Shown in pieces: positions 23,620-32,284 of a stretch of DNA of 64,000 nucleotides (positions within the stretch are counted from its first letter, which is position 1; the number at the start of each line of letters is the position of its first letter). The notes beneath the pieces are model-generated. The model ran no database searches. It was given only the letters and a program-made list of their open reading frames with translations, and was not told the DNA's origin. Origin of the DNA: Muribaculaceae bacterium. Lineage in GTDB: Bacteria; Bacteroidota; Bacteroidia; Bacteroidales; Muribaculaceae. The position numbers were made by a program, and so were the translations under genes. The stretch lies in NCBI GenBank assembly GCA_017621845.1, contig JAGASI010000023.1:62001-126000 (forward strand). Reading direction: 5' to 3'.

Positions 23620-25923
23620 ATGGCACGATCCAACACCAACCAGACCAAACGCCTGCGCGACGCAGTAGCCACATATATTCTTGCCCAGAAACAGGCAACC
23701 TTCAATTATAAGCAAGTTTCCCATGCGTTGGCAGTCACATCCCAAGCCCAGATGAGGACTATAGCGCTATACCTCGCTGAGCTTGCATTTGACGGAGATC
23801 TAATCGAGGTCGCCCCGGGAATTTATAAAGCCCCGACACGTTCAGTGACAGCCACAGGTACCTTTGTGAGACGTTCCAATGGCAAGAATAGTGTAGTCAC
23901 CGACCAGGACGGCGAAACAATATTTGTCGCCGAGCGCAACTCCATGCATGCCCTTAACGGTGATAGAGTTGAGGTGACTATCGCGGCACGTCGCCGTGGC
24001 GTGGAGCCTGAGGCCGAGGTGACAGCAATTCTCGACAAAAAAGAACAGACATTTATCGGAACCGTCAAGGTTGATAAACAGTATTCGTTCCTGCAGACCG
24101 ATTCCAAATTCCTCGCTACCGATATTATCATTCCCAAGAAAGGCCTGCATGGGGCCAAAAACGATGACAAAGCTATTGTGCGTATCACCGAGTGGCCTGA
24201 AGATGAAAAAAATCCGCGTGGTGAAGTAGTCGATGTCTTAGGCAAGACCGGTGAAAACAACGCTGAAATCCACGCTATACTTGCCGAATTTGGTCTTCCT
24301 TATAAGTATCCCGAGGCGGTAAACCGTGCAGCCGAAAAGATCGATGCCGGAATTACCCCCGAGGTTGTTGCCACTCGCGAGGATATGCGCGATGTTACCA
24401 CATTTACCATCGACCCCAAGGATGCCAAGGATTTTGACGACGCTCTGTCAATACGCTGTTTGCCCAACGGCAACTATGAGATTGGTGTCCATATCGCCGA
24501 TGTTACCCATTATGTTAAGCCCGATACGTTACTCGACCGCGAGGCCCGGGACCGTGCCACCTCGGTATATCTTGTCGACAGGGTCGTCCCTATGCTGCCC
24601 GAGCATCTATCCAACGGTATATGTTCGCTACGTCCCGATGAAGACAAACTTACCTTCTCGACAGTGTTTGAGATGGATACAAAAGGTAATGTGCTCAAGT
24701 CGAGAATTGTGCGCACGGTTATCCGTAGCAACCGCCGATTTACATACGAAGAAGCCCAAGAAATTATTGAGTCTGGCAAGGGTGACTATGCCGATGAGAT
24801 ACTGGCTCTTGATAAACTGGCCAAAATTCTTCGTGCCAAACGTTATGAAAACGGCTCGGTGGACTTTGACCGTATGGAAGTGAGATTTGATATAGACGAG
24901 ACCGGACATCCGGTAGGAGTGTACTTCAAGGAGTCAAAGGACGCCAACAAGCTTATCGAAGAGTTTATGTTGTTGGCCAACAGGACAGTTGCTACAACCA
25001 TAGGTATGTCTCAAGGAAAGAAAAAGCCCAAGGCATTTGTATATCGAGTCCACGATCAGCCTGATCCCGGCAAACTGACAGATCTTGCCTCCCTCTCACG
25101 CACCTTTGGTTATAAGCTTAAGACCAGCGGTTCTTCTCGGGATGTTAACCGCTCTATCAACCGTATGCTTGCCGATGTCAAAGGCAAGGGTGAAGAAAAC
25201 TTCCTCTCGACGCTTGCCATCCGTTCAATGGCCAAGGCCATATATACGACCACCAATATCGGTCACTATGGTCTGGGATTTGATTACTACACCCATTTCA
25301 CCTCGCCTATACGACGTTATCCCGACATGATGGTGCATCGTCTGCTGGAACGTTATCTCGCCGGCGGCCGGTCGGTAAACATTGAGAAACTTGAAGACCA
25401 GTGCAAACATTCGTCAGAACGTGAGCAACTTGCCGCTAATGCCGAGCGCGCTTCGATTAAGTACAAGCAGGTAGAATATATGAATGATCATCTCGGTGAA
25501 ATATATTCAGGAATGATATCCGGAGTCACCGAGTGGGGCCTGTATGTCGAGCTGGATGACAATAAGTGTGAGGGACTTGTGCCTGTGAGAGATCTCGCTG
25601 ATGACTATTATGACTTTGATGAGAAAAATTATTGTCTGGTTGGTCGTCGCCACAACAACCGTTATCGTCTTGGAGACCAAGTCAAGGTGCAGGTGGCACG
25701 TGCCAATCTTGACAAGAAACAACTGGACTTTGTAATTGTCGATGAGAAAAATCCGCCTCGAGATATGGACTCCTTGGGACATAATGTATCTGTTGCCAAA
25801 GCCTTGAGCGGACATGCTTCTAAAAAATCGACCGGAGGCACCAAAAACCGATCATCCAAGAAGACCAAGATGTCGTCTAAAGCGTCGGGCAAAGTATCCA
25901 AGAAAAGAAAAAAAGCCAAGTAA
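23620..25923 (+). CDS. rnr: Ribonuclease R
   Basis: This is a processive 3'-5' exoribonuclease that degrades structured RNA and takes part in RNA quality control. It has 767 residues. In order: an N-terminal winged-helix (about 10-75), cold-shock domains (about 75-235), the RNB catalytic domain with the four-Asp motif DPKDAKDFDDALSI (about 267-280), a region with FTSPIRRYPDMMVHRLL (about 562-578), an S1 domain (IYSGMISGVTEWGLYVELD, about 628-646) and a lysine/serine-rich basic tail (about 730-767) typical of RNase R. Everything needed for catalysis is intact. folB starts ten bases after the stop, so the pair is probably co-transcribed. Confidence 0.95.
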   Translation: MARSNTNQTKRLRDAVATYILAQKQATFNYKQVSHALAVTSQAQMRTIALYLAELAFDGDLIEVAPGIYKAPTRSVTATGTFVRRSNGKNSVVTDQDGETIFVAERNSMHALNGDRVEVTIAARRRGVEPEAEVTAILDKKEQTFIGTVKVDKQYSFLQTDSKFLATDIIIPKKGLHGAKNDDKAIVRITEWPEDEKNPRGEVVDVLGKTGENNAEIHAILAEFGLPYKYPEAVNRAAEKIDAGITPEVVATREDMRDVTTFTIDPKDAKDFDDALSIRCLPNGNYEIGVHIADVTHYVKPDTLLDREARDRATSVYLVDRVVPMLPEHLSNGICSLRPDEDKLTFSTVFEMDTKGNVLKSRIVRTVIRSNRRFTYEEAQEIIESGKGDYADEILALDKLAKILRAKRYENGSVDFDRMEVRFDIDETGHPVGVYFKESKDANKLIEEFMLLANRTVATTIGMSQGKKKPKAFVYRVHDQPDPGKLTDLASLSRTFGYKLKTSGSSRDVNRSINRMLADVKGKGEENFLSTLAIRSMAKAIYTTTNIGHYGLGFDYYTHFTSPIRRYPDMMVHRLLERYLAGGRSVNIEKLEDQCKHSSEREQLAANAERASIKYKQVEYMNDHLGEIYSGMISGVTEWGLYVELDDNKCEGLVPVRDLADDYYDFDEKNYCLVGRRHNNRYRLGDQVKVQVARANLDKKQLDFVIVDEKNPPRDMDSLGHNVSVAKALSGHASKKSTGGTKNRSSKKTKMSSKASGKVSKKRKKAK

Positions 25924-25933
25924 TTATATACCA

Positions 25934-26326
25934 ATGACCACTCCTCACCAACCGGTATATTATACCGACACCTATATTACTATATCGCGCCTGTCCCTGT
26001 ACGCCCACCATGGCGTGTTGGAACAGGAGCGACAAGTAGGTAATGAATTTCTGGTTGACGCTATACTACATTATGATGCTGTGACAGCGCTTGACTCTGA
26101 TGATGTCAGACATGCCTTGAACTATGCCGAGGTCATCGACATCATCAAACGAGTCATGAAGACCCCCTGTAATCTTATAGAGCACGTCACCGCCAACATA
26201 ATTCAGGCGTTACTCACAGACTTGCCGATGCTAACCCATGGATCGATAACTATCACCAAGGTTAAGCCTCCCGTGTCAGCCCAACTTGCCGGCGCATCAT
26301 TCACAATCGACTTTTCGCGCTCGTGA
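25934..26326 (+). CDS. folB: Dihydroneopterin aldolase
   Basis: This enzyme of the folate pathway cleaves 7,8-dihydroneopterin to 6-hydroxymethyl-dihydropterin and glycolaldehyde. It has 130 residues from ATG 25934 (MTTPHQPVYY); the open frame continues upstream into rnr but gives a basic, non-family extension. Characteristic elements: ITISRLSLYAHHGVLEQER (about 16-34, with the catalytic Glu), NYAEVIDIIK, LIEHVTANI and the catalytic-lysine strand ITITKVKPPVSAQLAGASF. It forms tetramers or octamers in known relatives. Its stop is only five bases from the stop of the convergent glycosyltransferase gene, with no terminator between. Confidence 0.92.
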   Translation: MTTPHQPVYYTDTYITISRLSLYAHHGVLEQERQVGNEFLVDAILHYDAVTALDSDDVRHALNYAEVIDIIKRVMKTPCNLIEHVTANIIQALLTDLPMLTHGSITITKVKPPVSAQLAGASFTIDFSRS

Positions 26327-26331
26327 TGGAG

Positions 26332-27516
26332 CTATTTTTTCCAAGTGTAGTAATTGGTGCGGCGTAGCTTCATAGATATGGCAAGCTTGAGGTTTCTTAC
26401 CGGTCGGGTGAAAATCAACCATGGAAGGGAGAAAAGTAAACGACGGCCTTTAAGGGCTTTCATTGCCCCGCGCCAAGTGGCGGTGACGGTAATAATGGCG
26501 ATAATAAACAACAAGGCCGCTATACCTATGGCAAATAAGTTGAACCCCGAGAGATATACGCCGGCTAAACCGGCAAGTAACATAAGCCATAATGCCCATT
26601 CGCCTGAGGCTTGAATACGTCGTGATGTCTTGCTGACGCGCGCTCCGGTGAAATGATGTCGGTGACGGCTGTCGCTGGTCGCGGCAGTGTGGTCGCGGTA
26701 GTTGGCCATCACCATACTGTCGGTTGATAATTCTACGACAGTATTATAGGGACGTGCTATCTCACTGATAAAGATGTCATCGTCACCATTCTCGAGATTG
26801 AGCGAGCGTGAAAATCCCTTGTTGTTGAAAAATAAGTCGCGGGTGTAGGCAATGTTATATTGTGTGCCACGGTAGGGCTTGCCGGCAAGAGCCGATGTGA
26901 GCCAAGTGACGCTGTCGGCAACGAAGTCAAAGGCGCGACGCCTTTTACCCAGGCCCTTGTCACCGTCAGACATATAGGCATAACCCAATACCACGTCACA
27001 TGCGCTGTCATTGTAGTTGGCCATGATATGTTGAAGCCACAGTGGTGAGTCTATAATCGTGGCGGCATCGGTCATCACGACAACGTCGTGTTTGGCGGCT
27101 TTGATACCGATGGTAATACCGAGTTTTTTGCGGCTGAGGTTGCGAGCACCATCAGGTGTGTAGGTGAGGTAAAGGTTGGGGTAGGCCAACGCAAGGTTTT
27201 CAACCAAGTCGCGTGTTGCTTCCGAGGCACCATCATTGACGACGATGACTTCAAATCCTGCCGGATAATCCTGGGCAAGTAAGCCGGGGAGTAATTCTTC
27301 GAGCCATGAACTTTGGGCCTGGGCATATACGATTACTGATGCCGGCAACATTGTCATTGGATCGGTTGGCTCTTGCCCGTCAGTTGTGTCGGAATTGACG
27401 GCTCGCGTCACGCGCCGAATACGTCGGACATATACTATGATTATATATATTAGCAAGATCAGGCACGTTGCTAATGCTATAATTACGCTTGAAGATAGGT
27501 TAAAATTGAAATTCAT
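26332..27516 (-). CDS. Membrane-anchored family 2 glycosyltransferase
   Basis: This is a GT-A fold glycosyltransferase of 394 residues that probably adds a sugar to a lipid-linked glycan at the inner membrane. An N-terminal helix (about 10-30) and two C-terminal hydrophobic segments (about 297-345) flank the catalytic part: VIVYAQAQSSWLEELLPGLL (about 59-78), EVIVVNDGASEATRDLV, VVVMTDAATII (the usual DxD is TDAA) and GNDD-like LENGDDDIFISEI (about 245). This layout resembles processive or PgaC-type GT2s, but the QxxRW signature is absent, so a single transfer is more likely. It is the last gene of the minus-strand wec block, 106 bases after wecB. Confidence 0.82.
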   Translation of the reverse strand: MNFNFNLSSSVIIALATCLILLIYIIIVYVRRIRRVTRAVNSDTTDGQEPTDPMTMLPASVIVYAQAQSSWLEELLPGLLAQDYPAGFEVIVVNDGASEATRDLVENLALAYPNLYLTYTPDGARNLSRKKLGITIGIKAAKHDVVVMTDAATIIDSPLWLQHIMANYNDSACDVVLGYAYMSDGDKGLGKRRRAFDFVADSVTWLTSALAGKPYRGTQYNIAYTRDLFFNNKGFSRSLNLENGDDDIFISEIARPYNTVVELSTDSMVMANYRDHTAATSDSRHRHHFTGARVSKTSRRIQASGEWALWLMLLAGLAGVYLSGFNLFAIGIAALLFIIAIITVTATWRGAMKALKGRRLLFSLPWLIFTRPVRNLKLAISMKLRRTNYYTWKK

Positions 27517-27622
27517 CTTTTAATGGTTGATGACACGTCTGTAGAGACGTGTCCTATGTGTGTTCGTTTCATTGAGTTATTATGCCGTTAATTCCGGGAT
27601 ATTGGCATGGTCGGGGAGGACT

Positions 27623-28798
27623 TTATAGGTTTTTGTCTATATAGTCAATGATTTTCAGACATGCGGTGCCGTCTCCATACGGATTGGCAATCAGTTTGTT
27701 GGCTTGATAGTAGGCTTGGTCATCAAGAAATCGGCTACATTCACTGACAATCTTGTCTCGGTTGGTCCCGACCAAACGTATTGTGCCGGCCTCGAGAGCT
27801 TCGGGGCGTTCTGTAACCGAGCGCATGACAAGGACCGGCTTGCCAAGCGATGGAGCTTCTTCCTGTATACCGCCTGAGTCGGTAAGAATGATATAAGCGT
27901 GCTTCATCATGTGGACAAATGGCAGATAGTCAAGAGGCTCGATAAAGAAGACATTATCGGGGCGGGATCCCTCGTGTTCAAATACCTCGGCAATAGGACG
28001 TCGCACATTGGGGTTGAGGTGCATTGGGTAGACGAGGTCAATATTGGGATATTTAAGAGCCAGGTCCTTGATAGCATGGCATATATTCATGAAACCGTCG
28101 CCAAAATTTTCGCGACGATGACCGGTAATCAGCACCATCCGGCGACCTCCACTGAGACGTTTCAGGTCATATCCCATGTTGAGTATATCTTTGTCAAGCT
28201 TGTCGGCAATGTCTTTGTCGGTGTCTATTTTAGAGCTGACGATGTGGAGGGCGTCAATCACGGTGTTGCCGGTAACTACTATATTTTTGTCAGGGACATT
28301 TTCTTTGAGTAGGTTGTTGCGGCTTGTATCGGTTGGCGCAAAGTGCATGGTGGCCAATCGGCCTGTCAGTCGACGGTTCATTTCCTCGGGCCATGGGCTG
28401 TAAATGTCACCTGTGCGAAGTCCGGCTTCGACATGTCCTACAGGTATCTGGGCGTAAAATGCACTTAAAGCGGCTGCGGTGGATGTCGAGGTGTCGCCAT
28501 GAACCAATAATAAGTCGGGCCGGTTGTCTGATAGTATATCCCTCATGCCTAACAGAATACGCGATGTGACATCAGTGAGGTCTTGTCCTGCCTTCATGAT
28601 GTTGAGATCATAGTCGGGCTTTATGTTGAACAAGTCGAGCACTTGGTCAAGCATCTGGCGATGTTGGCCGGTGACGGTAACTATGGGCTCATAGCGGTCA
28701 GTGAGCGATTGAAATGCTTTGACCAACGGGGCCATCTTGATTGCTTCGGGGCGTGTCCCGAATACTAACATCACTTTTTTCTTTTGCTCGGTTTTCAT
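27623..28798 (-). CDS. wecB: UDP-N-acetylglucosamine 2-epimerase (non-hydrolysing)
   Basis: It interconverts UDP-GlcNAc and UDP-ManNAc in the cytoplasm. It has 391 residues, with [20 protein letters not shown] (about 9-28), [52 protein letters not shown] (about 121-140), [12 protein letters not shown] and the C-terminal [20 protein letters not shown] (about 310). All catalytic residues expected of this family are visible (Asp, Glu, and His of the GHRREN region). UDP-ManNAc feeds the WecC dehydrogenase two genes upstream. This supports a ManNAc or ManNAcA building block for a surface glycan. The gene is 66 bases downstream of the wecG-like gene. Confidence 0.95.
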   Translation of the reverse strand: MKTEQKKKVMLVFGTRPEAIKMAPLVKAFQSLTDRYEPIVTVTGQHRQMLDQVLDLFNIKPDYDLNIMKAGQDLTDVTSRILLGMRDILSDNRPDLLLVHGDTSTSTAAALSAFYAQIPVGHVEAGLRTGDIYSPWPEEMNRRLTGRLATMHFAPTDTSRNNLLKENVPDKNIVVTGNTVIDALHIVSSKIDTDKDIADKLDKDILNMGYDLKRLSGGRRMVLITGHRRENFGDGFMNICHAIKDLALKYPNIDLVYPMHLNPNVRRPIAEVFEHEGSRPDNVFFIEPLDYLPFVHMMKHAYIILTDSGGIQEEAPSLGKPVLVMRSVTERPEALEAGTIRLVGTNRDKIVSECSRFLDDQAYYQANKLIANPYGDGTACLKIIDYIDKNL

Positions 28799-28864
28799 TG
28801 CTTATCGTTGGATTGGGCGGAATTGTGTTGACAGGTTTTAGGGTAGGGCCTCCGGCGCTTGGAG

Positions 28865-29584
28865 TCAGAATTTATGCCATAGAAGCCACCAGGCGTATTT
28901 TATAAATTTAAAGTTGCGTGTTATACGTTTGGGCTGTTTGATGAGGCGGTAGGCAAACTCGATGTTGTGGTCTATCCACCACTTGGGCGCTCGCTTGACG
29001 GTGTCGGTGAAGACGTCAAAGCTACCACCGAGACCTTGGTATATGGCGCGATGTCTCTTGAGCATGTCGGCCATAAGAAGTTCTTGTTTGGGAGACCCCA
29101 TTGCTACAAACACTACATCGGGACGCTTATCGGCAACGTCATCTATGAGTGCTTGTCGCTCGGTGTCGTCTTTGATGTATCCGTCACGATGACCGACAAT
29201 CTTGATGTCGGGCCAGCGCTGTAACAGACGTCGGATTGTCTCGTCATGTACCTCGGTTTTGGCACCTATGATATAGAATGTCTTGGTGTCGTGGTAGCGT
29301 TCTATGATTTTGAGCCACAGCTCGCATCCTGCAATCTTCACGGCTTGTGTCGCGCCTTTCTGACGTGCGGCCAGGACAGCTCCCGAGCCGTCACAGTAGG
29401 CGATGTTGTTGTTCAGGATGGGCAATGTGAGCTCATTGGCGTTCATTATTTTCTCGGCATTAACAGCTACAAGGATACCCTTATGCTCGTCGGCAAAGTC
29501 TATAAGGTGGTCAGGACCGGTGAAGGGGTATACTTTGACGCCACGCAGGTCGATACGCTCTATTGTTTGGGAGGCCTCGTTCAT
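28865..29584 (-). CDS. wecG: WecG/TagA/CpsF-family glycosyltransferase
   Basis: This is a GT26-family enzyme that moves ManNAc or ManNAcA from the UDP-sugar onto lipid-linked GlcNAc at the cytoplasmic face. It has 239 residues, usual for the family. Motifs: LVAVNAEKIMNAN (about 35-47), NIAYCDGSGAVLAARQKG (about 60-77), IIGAKTEVHDETIRRL (about 99), GHRDGYI, FVAMGSPKQELLM (about 155) and GLGGSFDVFTDTVKRAPKW (about 184-202). The start overlaps the wecC stop by four bases (ATGA), so translation is coupled. With WecB and WecC adjacent, ManNAcA is the predicted substrate, hence the symbol; a TagA-like ManNAc transferase remains possible. Confidence 0.88.
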   Translation of the reverse strand: MNEASQTIERIDLRGVKVYPFTGPDHLIDFADEHKGILVAVNAEKIMNANELTLPILNNNIAYCDGSGAVLAARQKGATQAVKIAGCELWLKIIERYHDTKTFYIIGAKTEVHDETIRRLLQRWPDIKIVGHRDGYIKDDTERQALIDDVADKRPDVVFVAMGSPKQELLMADMLKRHRAIYQGLGGSFDVFTDTVKRAPKWWIDHNIEFAYRLIKQPKRITRNFKFIKYAWWLLWHKF

Positions 29585-30792
29585 GCTTTGGGGTTGAAAA
29601 TGCCACAGAAGTCGAGGACTTGCTGTGCATCAGTTGGCTTAATAGATTTGAAAGGTGTGTGGCCGGTGAGCATCACGAGGATGTCGGCACGCCCGGTTGC
29701 CTCGTCGGTGGGTGTGAGAGTATATTTAGGGTGAGAGGTTACGTTGGGCTCGACGACAAGGATTTCGGCGTTGACGTTCTCGGCTATGACTTGGTCGATG
29801 ATGTGTCGTGCGGGGCTTTCGCGCAGGTCATCGATGTCGGGCTTGAAAGCTACGCCCATCATGGCGACCACAGGACGTCGGCCGTTGTCAAGGTTAAACT
29901 TGAGTATGGCATTGATGACTTTCTGGGCACACCAGTCGGCCTTATAGTTGTTGATGGCACGTGCATCTGATATGATGCGAGCCTCTTCGGGAAACATCGC
30001 GGTTATGAAATAAGGGTCAACTGCTATGCAGTGTCCGCCTACACCACATCCCGGACGTAATATGTTTACTCGCGGATGTTTGTTGGCGAGTTCAATAAGC
30101 TCCCATACGTTGATGCCGGCCCGGTCACATATCAGTGACAGCTCGTTGGCAAAGGCTATCTGAACGTCGCGACTCGAATTTTCAGTAAGTTTACACATCT
30201 CGGCAGTGCGGGCATTTGTCGGATGTAACTTGCCTTGGACAAAGCGACCATAAAATTCTTGAGCCTTGTGAGTGGATGCATCATCAATACCTCCAATCAC
30301 ACGGTCATTATGCATGAGCTCATATATGACATTTCCCGGCAATACTCGCTCGGGGCAGTAGGCGATATATATTTTATCTTTCAATTCGGGCCTTTCCTCA
30401 AAGATAATCTTGGCCATAGTCTCGGTTGTGCCTATGGGTGATGTAGATTCCACGACATAGAGGTCTCCGGGCTTCAGGTAAGGGATTACGGCACGTGTGG
30501 CGGCCTCGACATAGGATATGTCGGGTTGGTGGTCCCCCTTGAAGGGTGTCGGGACAACCATAAAATAGGCGTCAGATACTTCTGGCTTACCCGCGGCTTT
30601 GAAGTGCCCTGAAGCAACGACTTCCTTGAGCATCTCGCCCAAGCCGGGTTCTATTATATGCAATTCTCCACGATTGGTTTTTTCAACCACTTCGGGGTTT
30701 ATATCAACGCCAATTACTTCGACGCCATGTTTGGCAGCTATGATTGCTGTCGGCAGGCCTATATAGCCCAGTCCCATAAAACAAGCTTTCAT
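29581..30792 (-). CDS. wecC: UDP-N-acetyl-D-mannosamine dehydrogenase
   Basis: This is an NAD-dependent four-electron oxidation of UDP-ManNAc to UDP-ManNAcA. It has 403 residues of the UDP-glucose/GDP-mannose dehydrogenase superfamily. Visible: Rossmann motif FMGLGYIGLPTAII (about 5-18), VVPTPFKGDHQPDISYV, ESTSPIGTTE, the AYCPERVLPGN segment, KLTENSSRDVQIAFANELS (about 205-223) with the catalytic Lys/Asn, and the catalytic Cys in LRPGCGVGGHCIAVDPYF (about 251). The run GCGVGGHCIAVDPYF separates this group from UDP-glucose dehydrogenase. The gene is preceded by 171 bases that include a possible -7 element (TAAATTTG, 30882-30889), so the wec genes may have their own start. Confidence 0.93.
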   Translation of the reverse strand: MKACFMGLGYIGLPTAIIAAKHGVEVIGVDINPEVVEKTNRGELHIIEPGLGEMLKEVVASGHFKAAGKPEVSDAYFMVVPTPFKGDHQPDISYVEAATRAVIPYLKPGDLYVVESTSPIGTTETMAKIIFEERPELKDKIYIAYCPERVLPGNVIYELMHNDRVIGGIDDASTHKAQEFYGRFVQGKLHPTNARTAEMCKLTENSSRDVQIAFANELSLICDRAGINVWELIELANKHPRVNILRPGCGVGGHCIAVDPYFITAMFPEEARIISDARAINNYKADWCAQKVINAILKFNLDNGRRPVVAMMGVAFKPDIDDLRESPARHIIDQVIAENVNAEILVVEPNVTSHPKYTLTPTDEATGRADILVMLTGHTPFKSIKPTDAQQVLDFCGIFNPKA

Positions 30793-30963
30793 CTCAGATG
30801 TGTTTCATAATTATAATAGTGTACTTGCCTGTAGTATAGGCGCTTATCATATTGCAATCCATACATAGGCTTAAATCACTACAAATTTACGAATTTTATC
30901 GGTATAATGTGTCGGCCGTGAGTTTAAAAATCACGATTAAATCACTGTTGTGTCAAATAATAT

Positions 30964-32193
30964 CTATATTTTGGTAGTCGACAAGTTTTCGCTGATTGCT
31001 GTGGCCAGTGCACAGAACATGAAGGCGTTGGACCAACGCATATATGAAATCTTGGATGAAACGCCTTTTTTTAGTTGATAATAAAAGTATCCTTTGGAGG
31101 ACAACATGTTATCAAATGTCCATGTCAGGACTTTGTCAACCATCTCGCGGTGACGGTCATATTGATGCAGTCTCGAGAGTGTCATTACCAGTTGTCCGGG
31201 ACAGTGTATGTCGATGGGGTATTGTGTGTTGTGGTAGTATTTAGGGGCTCCATCGGGTAGGAAAAAGTTGGTAAGGTAAAAGTCGAGTCCACGGTTTATG
31301 TTGTCCTCAAAGCGGGTGTCTGCCGAAAGCTCCTGATAGGCGATTAACCCGTCAAGGTTGTAGCCGGTGTGGAACGAGTCAATCCATCCGGTCACCGGTT
31401 TCAGCCCGTATGTCCATGAGCCGTCGGGATGTTGCTCGGAGCAACAAGCCTCAACCGACTCTCGTGCCAGGTCGAGGTATTCCTGGCGGCCGGTTTCTTT
31501 CCAACAACGTGTCAACAGACGGCTTCCCAGCAGTGAAGCGTTGTATATGGTGTCGTTGCCGGGCATTTTGGAGTAGGAGATGATGGTGCCGCTGTTGTGA
31601 GGGGTGCGACGCAGGTCATGGACGATAAACTCGGCGGCCGAGAGAGCTGTTTGCTTGAAGTCGTCACGGCCTGTAATCTCAGCGGCATCAAGCAGTGCCC
31701 AAGCACAGAAGTTGGTTGCCACAACGGTGGGTTCACCGGCCGGGAATAGAAATTCTCTACGACATTGCCAAGGGAAGTTGTATCCCCAGGCGGCACCGCT
31801 GAAGCCGTCGGTCTTCATTTTCAACAACAGTTCGCCAAGATAGGTTATGCGGCCTTTCAGGTTGTCGGGCGTTCCCAACATGTCCTCGAGCGATGGTTGT
31901 TGCTCAACAGCTTTATATAGAGTGCAGTAGCCTTGCAAGAAAAGTCCTATCCCCTTGGCATTATGCTGTTTGGGGACCAATAGTAATTTCCGGAGGTTAA
32001 AGGGTGATCGTTTGAACAGTTGAATCCACACCAGTCGGCACACGGCAGAGCGCCCTACCAAGGGTATGGCCTTGAATACACGTGAGTTAAGTCCATCGTA
32101 TGGGTCCCAGCCCCGATAGTCCTCGGCCTCGCAGTAGTGCCTCAATCTGTCAAAAATGTTGTACAGACGCTTATTTGGATCGTTATAAGCCAT
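30964..32193 (-). CDS. Alpha/alpha-barrel (six-hairpin) protein of a glycan cluster, function unknown
   Basis: The protein has 409 residues, no signal peptide and no membrane helix. Repeated helical hairpins with aromatic and Gly/Pro-rich turns (GAAWGYNFPWQCRREF about 133-148; HPDGSWTYGL about 265; DSFHTGYNLDGLIAYQEL about 282-299; GYFYYQLKKG) suggest an (alpha/alpha)6 toroid like those of glycosidases, epimerases and uronyl lyases. I cannot name a catalytic pair. I have an unverified memory that relatives are mis-annotated as delta-aminolevulinate dehydratase, which this sequence does not resemble. The context, between a fused dehydrogenase/Gfo-Idh-MocA gene and wecC, suggests a role in polysaccharide synthesis or turnover. 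Confidence 0.72.
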   Translation of the reverse strand: MAYNDPNKRLYNIFDRLRHYCEAEDYRGWDPYDGLNSRVFKAIPLVGRSAVCRLVWIQLFKRSPFNLRKLLLVPKQHNAKGIGLFLQGYCTLYKAVEQQPSLEDMLGTPDNLKGRITYLGELLLKMKTDGFSGAAWGYNFPWQCRREFLFPAGEPTVVATNFCAWALLDAAEITGRDDFKQTALSAAEFIVHDLRRTPHNSGTIISYSKMPGNDTIYNASLLGSRLLTRCWKETGRQEYLDLARESVEACCSEQHPDGSWTYGLKPVTGWIDSFHTGYNLDGLIAYQELSADTRFEDNINRGLDFYLTNFFLPDGAPKYYHNTQYPIDIHCPGQLVMTLSRLHQYDRHREMVDKVLTWTFDNMLSSKGYFYYQLKKGVSSKISYMRWSNAFMFCALATAISENLSTTKI

Positions 32194-32231
32194 AAGTGTG
32201 TGGTCGGTTTTAAATATTCAATTAGGTTTAT

Positions 32232-32268
32232 AAAAAAGGTCTGACCGGGGATGTTGCCGAGTCAGACC
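32232..32268 (-). terminator. Terminator between the bi-domain oxidoreductase and the wec block
   Basis: An 8-base perfect stem GGTCTGAC/GTCAGACC (32238-32245 with 32261-32268) is followed on the minus strand by a TTTTTT run (32232-32237). No convincing promoter follows before the next ATG (32193), so it may act as a partial terminator within one operon. Confidence 0.7.
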
Positions 32269-32284
32269 CATAAAACTAAATTCT